DNA from: Marchantia polymorpha subsp. ruderalis
Lineage: Eukaryota; Streptophyta; Marchantiopsida; Marchantiales; Marchantiaceae
Assembly (NCBI GenBank): GCA_037833965.1
Contig: AP031356.1
Location: 16,204,501 to 16,268,500 of the forward strand
Length of the DNA stretch: 64,000 nt
Direction: 5' to 3'
The notes beneath the pieces were generated by a model that saw nothing but the letters and a program-made list of their open reading frames with translations, searched no databases and was not told the DNA's origin. The position numbers were made by a program, and so were the translations under genes. Within the stretch, counting starts at the first letter, position 1. The number at the start of each line of letters is the position of its first letter. Below are positions 57,582-64,000 of this stretch, one piece after another.

Positions 57582-58424
57582 TTTAACACTAACAGTTAGT
57601 GACAAGCGAAGGTGATTGATTCTAATTCCCAAAGTGATCGTATTGTGACTTGGTCCCACGTCTCCTTACCCGCTCGGGGCTTGAGGGGATCTGCGAGTCG
57701 TGTTGGATATATTGGTCCCCGTTCGTTCGTTCACTCACTCGTCGGGAGGGGGAACAGGAGATGGGAATCGTGTGACTCCAGCACGCCGCAGTAACGGTAA
57801 CTTCGTCGTACAGTGCATGTGAGTCCAAGGCCGGTGACCAATACTTGAGAAGTTCCTCAAAATGCGAAGCTCTTTATTTATGGTGGAGTCACTTGTGGAC
57901 TCGAGAAGTGAACCCTTGGAGAAGCTCCATAGGCTTTTTCTTTTTCCCGTGTGACGTCTTCGATTGACGAATTCCGTTTTATTATTTGCGCATTTGGGTG
58001 TCACTTTCGCATGATCTAAACCTGCCGTTCCAACTGATTCGCTTCGTTTCTTGTCTCTCCGACCATTTCTTGGTTCTATACGTCCTTTGCCCCCTTCCCT
58101 CTTTGACTCATTGATTTTGACTCTGAAATTGTGCTGTAATGTCGTCGGTGACTTTTGCCCTCGATCTGCAATGTCTTTGGCGAGAAGGATCATTTTTTTC
58201 TTCGACCATTTACACGTTCGAATGCAGAATCTGTCACCAAAGTGGACCGAGTTAAAGCTCTACTCGTCTGGGAGAAGCGTATTTCTCTGCTTGATGATGC
58301 GTTCGTCTTTACGTCTGGTACTGGAAGAGGTAGGAGGAAGGATATTCTGAATCCCGAGTCGTGTAACAATGGTCGTGCTGCTTTTGCGAAAAGGTGTGCA
58401 GCGTTAACTTTCCTTTATGAAAGT

Positions 58425-58448
58425 CCATTCAGACTCGAGTCTGAATGG
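58425..58448. repeat. Perfect 24-bp palindrome
   Basis: The half-site CCATTCAGACTC is followed directly by its reverse complement, centred on the XhoI-type CTCGAG at 58434-58439. No surrounding gene is recognised. Confidence 0.9.
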
Positions 58449-61400
58449 TCACCGCAGTAGAAAGCCACACACCTTCGTTTCATCCTTGAGAAAATAAAAT
58501 GCTCTTATGAAAGGCTGTGAAGTGTTTCGTTCTCTTACCTTCTGTTGATTTTGGCTTTTCGACATCCATGTCAATTATTTTGGCTTGGCCCATCTACATC
58601 TTCATCGTTAAATTTAAGAGTAAATCTGCGTATTGAGCGTTAAGAGATTAGAATATAACAAACCATGATGACATTGGTCACGAGGTGTTTGCCATGGTAT
58701 ACGACACCATACAATGACAGTGTTGATATGCCTTGTATTGTACTAGGGATGTAGCAATCTGTGCTAAATCTGTACTTGAGGAGTACTATTGTGATACTTT
58801 CGTCTATTACTGGGTGCTGCCTTCTCTACTTTCCAAACATAAGGCTATCATGTGATTTGACTTACATCTCAAAATACTTGATGTAAAAATCGATGACAAC
58901 ATCTATGGGAAGAGCCCATCAAATCTCACACTTGCATCTAATATTTCATCTCAAAATTTCAGTTCATCCACTGGTACTAGACTATCTTTTTTCTCTTTGA
59001 GTCGCAACGGAAGTGCCAATATTGCACTGTAATCATTAGTTCACTTCAGTAGTCATCCTGATCTTGGTACCTCATACCGTCCATATGCTTAGTAGAGAAA
59101 ATAACCCATCATTTTTCGGTCACCATTATTATCATGTGATGTAATATGGAGCTACAATGCTTGTTGGGCTGTTCAGTGCCATGCCAGATACCCACAAAAA
59201 AATCGTTTCCTGATGTAAGTGAACTCCCTAGTGATGAAAATAAAGTAAATATTGAGGTGAGGTCCTCCTCGTCCACATTTTAATTTAAGATGCGAGCAAA
59301 AATGCACAATGTCATTGCCTCAGATACACGTGGTCATTCTCAGCTTTCCAACATGAAGTGTTAGCACGAGTCGCCTTCTCCAAAGGAGGAACCCCTCGCT
59401 TGCTAAGTTAACGGCTTCAAGAGACATAAAAAGATCAATGGTCGAAGTTGATCGAGCTCGTTCTCTCGAAGTTTCGACCGAGTGACACTCGATTACTCTT
59501 CACCCGTTGCTGTCTGATGGAACAACGGTCGGGCCCTCACTGACTTTTCTTCTCGTAGGTGGCAAGGTCGAGATCAATTTGGCCTATGATCATCTACATG
59601 GCACCAACAGTGCAGCACATTTGCATTCCGAGAGCCTCCCTCCATTCATTAGCATTGGCCCGACGATCGGATCCATCTCCTCCTTCCCTTATTGAGGGCT
59701 AAAAATACTTCCTCCCCATTAAGCACAACCTTTTGGTCCACCATTACGTCCCCATCAACAGCACAGGACGCCATTATCGACGAGGAGTCAACACCTAGGA
59801 CAGATAGTCAACCGCCTTCAACTCAACATTAAGAATCGGAAATCAGCATCCCGTAAATGTTGGGAGAGAAGTCGGTTTGACGCAGCTCGCCTACCCCCGA
59901 GTTACCAGGTTGAATCAACATGTGAAATTCACTGGGCTCTGTCTCTGTGGGGTACGGTAGTGCACTGACCTTAATTCTCGACGAGCTTTTTTATTCCCCA
60001 CAAGTCAGTCTATTAAGATAGTAAACGGATAGACTACAGCATCACGATGGATACATAGCATCATGTGTCACCCTGGGGCCATAGTAGCAGTCGATTGTGA
60101 CCATTTACAATTCCACTTTCGCCGATGTGTCCCCCGTCATGCCAAAACATTTCAATGGCAACAGGGAAAAGCCATCAATCTGCAGCAGAATCAGAAGATA
60201 AGACAACCTCTTAAGCTCCTTGGCCCCCCACACGCTCCTTCGCATCCTTTTCGCTGTATCATTTGGTGCCCCCCTTGCCCTCTCCACGTGTCAGACCATC
60301 TACTGTCAGCATCTTTGAGGACACTTTCGCCATTTGCATTCCAATAACTGTGCATTTATGGAATCTAAGCATGGTTATTCCTTGAAATGGAAGCAATCAC
60401 TTGAGAGCTCACGCTCTTCTTTGGGTGAATCCGATGTGTGAAGTGCGAGAATTGCTGCGTCCGAGATTACGAGGAGCATCAGGACAGAGCGTATTGAAAC
60501 GCTTCCATTAATGTTCCCGCTCGGTCTTAATTGTGGAAACCTTCAAATGCTTCATCCGTGAGCTTGTTTGTGGCTTCGTGGATCACCTCCATCATGGAAA
60601 AAGTGTCGAAACGCTTTCTTTAGCACCACCTCTTTCTTCCGAACGATTGTTTCATCACTGACGTATGGCTGCATAATTTGACCACTTTACTCTTACCATG
60701 GACAGGCGTCATCTCACAAGAAGTTGCCAGATACCATATCTGGCATACCTGAGATATGCCTTGGCCTGGATGGGTGGTCCTTCAAATAACAACAGTTGCT
60801 CGGTCTTACGTTCATTTCTCACCAAGGGGTGGAATTATATAATTGGCCTCTTTCTGTTTTCATAAGAAGAACCATGATCCATGTTTTACTCTCAGATTTT
60901 GGCCGAACATTCTCTCCAGTTCTACCGAACTTAGCGGCTCGAATCTTATTTTGATGTTGCCAGGCACGGTTGCCAATTGTAAGGAAAACATGTGCACTTT
61001 GACCAGGAATTTCATCGACAGTCCGAGACATTCGTTGCTGTCATGTGACGGTCTATCTCAACATTCGTTACAGGCATGTGATGTCTATTACTGCAGTTGA
61101 ATGGTTGTGTTGCAGGTGAATGGCTAGCCCTCCCGTGCTCCAAGCAAATGAACGTGTTACTGGAAGACTGACCTCATCAGCTCAGACCAGACAGAATGGC
61201 TTCGTGTAGAAAGCCCACCAAAGAAGAACTAAGAAAGAAAAGAAAAGTAAGTGAAAGGCCCACCGAGGCTCTGGAGGAGATGGCCCACCATCAAGCCAAG
61301 CTATGGAACATGTATACGGCTTTTGATACACCCACTTAACTAACGCTTAACGGAAAGGTGCGAATTATTGATCGATAAATACACCGAATGTTCCTGTGAA

Positions 61401-64000
61401 GATGCCGTGAAGTTAATTGTTTTGGAATACTTTCTGCAGATCGCAAGCGATCTTCTCTACTCGTGCCCATCCATACAGATTTTCATCCATTCGTTGAAAT
61501 GCTGTATCTAAAATCTCGAGTATCCTACAAACGAATCTCTTACATCTACGCAGTACATATTCTTTTTCTTTCACAAAAGAATTTCTCCAATCATTTGGCA
61601 ACATGGGCTTACAGTCTGTTAGTGGGCCACGCTCACTCTAAAGTTGCATACCTCTCGTAATAGAATTTTAAGTACATCACCACAGAAGAGCCAGCTATTT
61701 ATCCAATACTAGCCAGCTAGTTTTTGATAAATACGCTGTCATTTTTCCTCCCCATAATGAGAGAAATAATTCATAATTGCAGCAAAATATAAGTGTGAAA
61801 ATGAATTTATATATCATGTTAAAATTTACACGTTTATTTTTCAATACACTGCATCAAGGTTCATAATATCATTTATAATACCTCGTATACAACTTAAATA
61901 GAAAGTAGAATTTGTTGTGACCAAAAGATAAATAAATTACATATATGTATATATATATATATGCATGCGAGAACCTGAATCAGAAACAACACCAAAAATA
62001 CAAGTATACGGGTAAATTTCACAAAGTGCCATCTCTACTTCAAGCGAAAGTTTCCTATTGTAAAAAATTCGATGTAATGGATACCTAGCTGATTTTGAAA
62101 TCAAATCACCCAAACGATGATGTGGATGACAAAAGATTTTCACGTGTGATATTGGTCATCTTTCTTATAGGAATCCTTGAGTAATCTTCATGCAGAAATG
62201 GTATAGTTATGCATTCACCCTTTCAACTAAAAGCCACCTTTCTGGATACATATTCAGAGTCTGATGCTGACGTATACCTTGTACAGGCTCGTGCGGTAAA
62301 CATCGATTGTCACCAACGTATTTCCTAATCAATGGAAAGTAATGCGAGTCGAGAGCTTTGGCATACGCAGGGAGTGTCATGCAGCACCAACAACAAAAGA
62401 CCCTTACAGTAGTAACAAATCCTCTTACGATGCCACAGTTGAGTATTGGAAGGAGGAGTGCACTGTACTAAGGTAAAGCAGAGAAAGTGTTCACTTTGAA
62501 TCGAGCAGGACGAAGGAGCTGCTGTATGAATTTCCAAGAAGGATTCGAAGGAAAACAAAAATCCAAAAATGCATGTTCCAATTTTGTGAACGGAAATCAT
62601 CGCCCCATATGAGCCACGACCAGCCACTTTGGTACTGAGAGATCCGCAACCCAGCCGAGAGAGCTTCACACCATGGAATGAAAAGTGTACTTACGTACTC
62701 CGAGTCAATTATATGGACAAAGATTCGTCGTGAATGATAGGAGGGCCAACGGGCCTTTGCAGGATTCATGGGCTTCACGAGACACACCAACACCATGTCA
62801 CATATCGCCTCAGCCTTTTGACAAGACGCCTTCTTTTGTAGATCCTCGCACGAGAGCAATAGTTGAAGAATCGACTTTGTCTGAAAGTTAGAACTTACCC
62901 GTTTGAGAAATCAATCTGTTCTGTGGGTCCGAGGAAGATCAAAAGGAGGACGTCCACCCCCTCTCGATTGGTTGGGATGTTGTCGAAGAGCTTTGACGCG
63001 TGGTCTTTGTCATATATCCATGGAACCCAAGGAGCGGGCCTTGTGCCATTTGACCAATACCACACCGACAACCAACACGTGGTTGTGCTCTCCAGAGAAT
63101 TATTTTTGTTTAAGCTGTGGCATGGCTGGCGCTGGACAAGATTTTGCAAGTGTTGCTCAGACGGCCAATTCCATGCTCTTCAGTTTCGCCGTCTTGGTTC
63201 CAGATGAATGATAGATATAGCCACGAGATTGTGAGATCCTTGTACGCTTTCTGGAGGTTATAACCAGATTCTTCAAATTACAAATTGCCACGGGGTGAGC
63301 GATTGCCAATGTGTACATCGCTGCGGGTCATATTGTGAGGTTGCTGATGTATCAGGCATTTACCGTTACCAGAAAAACGGTGTTATGGGCTCCTTTTAGC
63401 CCAAAGAAGTCATGGTCATTATGATTTTCACGAGCTTACTCTGATGGACAGCTGGACACAATAATAGTGCATCCAGCTAAGTGTTCTCCTGCAGCAAAAG
63501 GGGTTATTGTTGTAGGGTACCCGTAATGCATATAATCTGAGCAATAGACGCCTCCAGCACATATGCAGTACCTCCGAGTCTCGGAAAAAGAACATGGTTT
63601 GTACCATCTAATCTGAGTTTGAAGGGTTGTACCTCTGTACATGTTCAAAGACATCAGCAAATTCGTCCTTAGGTATGTATAGTATAGACATATCCCAGTC
63701 GTACATCCACTACTGTCGAGATGTTAAGGCCAATACGGTTTCTTTGGTTGACAGTTACTGAGTGACAAGCATACCATGGTCAGAGAAAATATTACCAATT
63801 TTGGGAAGGTGCAAAGTTGAGCAAAAAACTGGAGATTTTTAGTTTTCAGCTCTCGCAAATGAACAATTGGAATAGAAATGACTCTTTCGTTCACTTATAT
63901 TAATTCCTCCTTCGGAACTGAACCAAATAATTAAATGTTCTAAACCTATTGGATGAATTACGAAGACATGAGGAATCTGTAGTTATTTTCTTTTCGTTCA
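58449..64000. other. Right-hand stretch without a recognised gene
   Basis: Mixed to AT-rich sequence. A TA-rich tract lies at about 61940-61962. The minus-strand frame 63149-62899 (LFDNIPTNREGVDVLLLIFL) ends at a good donor (AACGG-GTAAGT) and could be an exon of an unrecognised gene. Nothing else is supported. Confidence 0.4.
62899..63149 (-). CDS. Possible exon of an unrecognised gene
   Basis: An 84-codon minus-strand open stretch with well-mixed composition (WIYDKDHASKLFDNIPTN, GVDVLLLIFLGPTEQIDF) ending at a strong donor, GTAAGT, at 62898. I found no partner exon with certainty, and no family comes to mind. It may be chance. Confidence 0.2.

Overview
The window looks like a land-plant nuclear genome, probably a liverwort close to Marchantia polymorpha. 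The host genes are plant-type: an MTP1 zinc transporter, an HGL1-like glucosidase and a plant coiled-coil family protein. Introns are short with GT..AG ends, and 5' leaders are GA-rich. From memory, coiled-coil proteins like those of the GC-rich elements described here are abundant in Marchantia gene models. The species call is inference.

Positions 1-37 kb are a mobile-element graveyard. The deepest layer is a decayed HGL1-type GH31 alpha-glucosidase gene (minus strand, 17.27-23.35 kb). Into it went a 5'-truncated LINE (LINE1, 13.7-17.27 kb, carrying a 600-bp hAT element), a second LINE with a tandem-repeat 5' region (LINE2, 23.47-26.39 kb), and element D, which sits exactly on a splice acceptor. 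At the 3' end of LINE1 lies a Ty3-type LTR element (C). C holds element B, and B holds element A, so five layers are stacked. Further right are elements E and F, the 3' end of a chromodomain Ty3 element (H), two solo LTRs of the C type, and a diverged element G.

The most unusual content is the A/B/D/E/F/G family. Members begin TGTGG and end TTACA. The ends form imperfect inverted repeats, four members have 5-bp target duplications, and I find no LTRs. Each carries one long ORF (conserved N-terminal domain, disordered middle, C-terminal coiled coil) and no visible polymerase or transposase. The 3' regions share a covarying hairpin just after a TATAAA/AATAAA box, a GT tract and a TCTGGGAGTG box. 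The middle of the ORF and the leader are filled with short palindromes, and A, B and D/E/F each use a different one. I do not recognise this element type.

Positions 37-64 kb are ordinary gene space. They hold a vacuolar zinc transporter gene (MTP1, minus strand, 41.48-42.97 kb, with a probable 5' UTR intron) and a five-exon coiled-coil protein gene (minus strand, 47.7-52.4 kb). Long intergenic stretches have microsatellites, a 33-C tract and two strong palindromes, and a small unrecognised coding remnant lies at 37.9-38.5 kb. No tRNA, rRNA or CRISPR array was seen.
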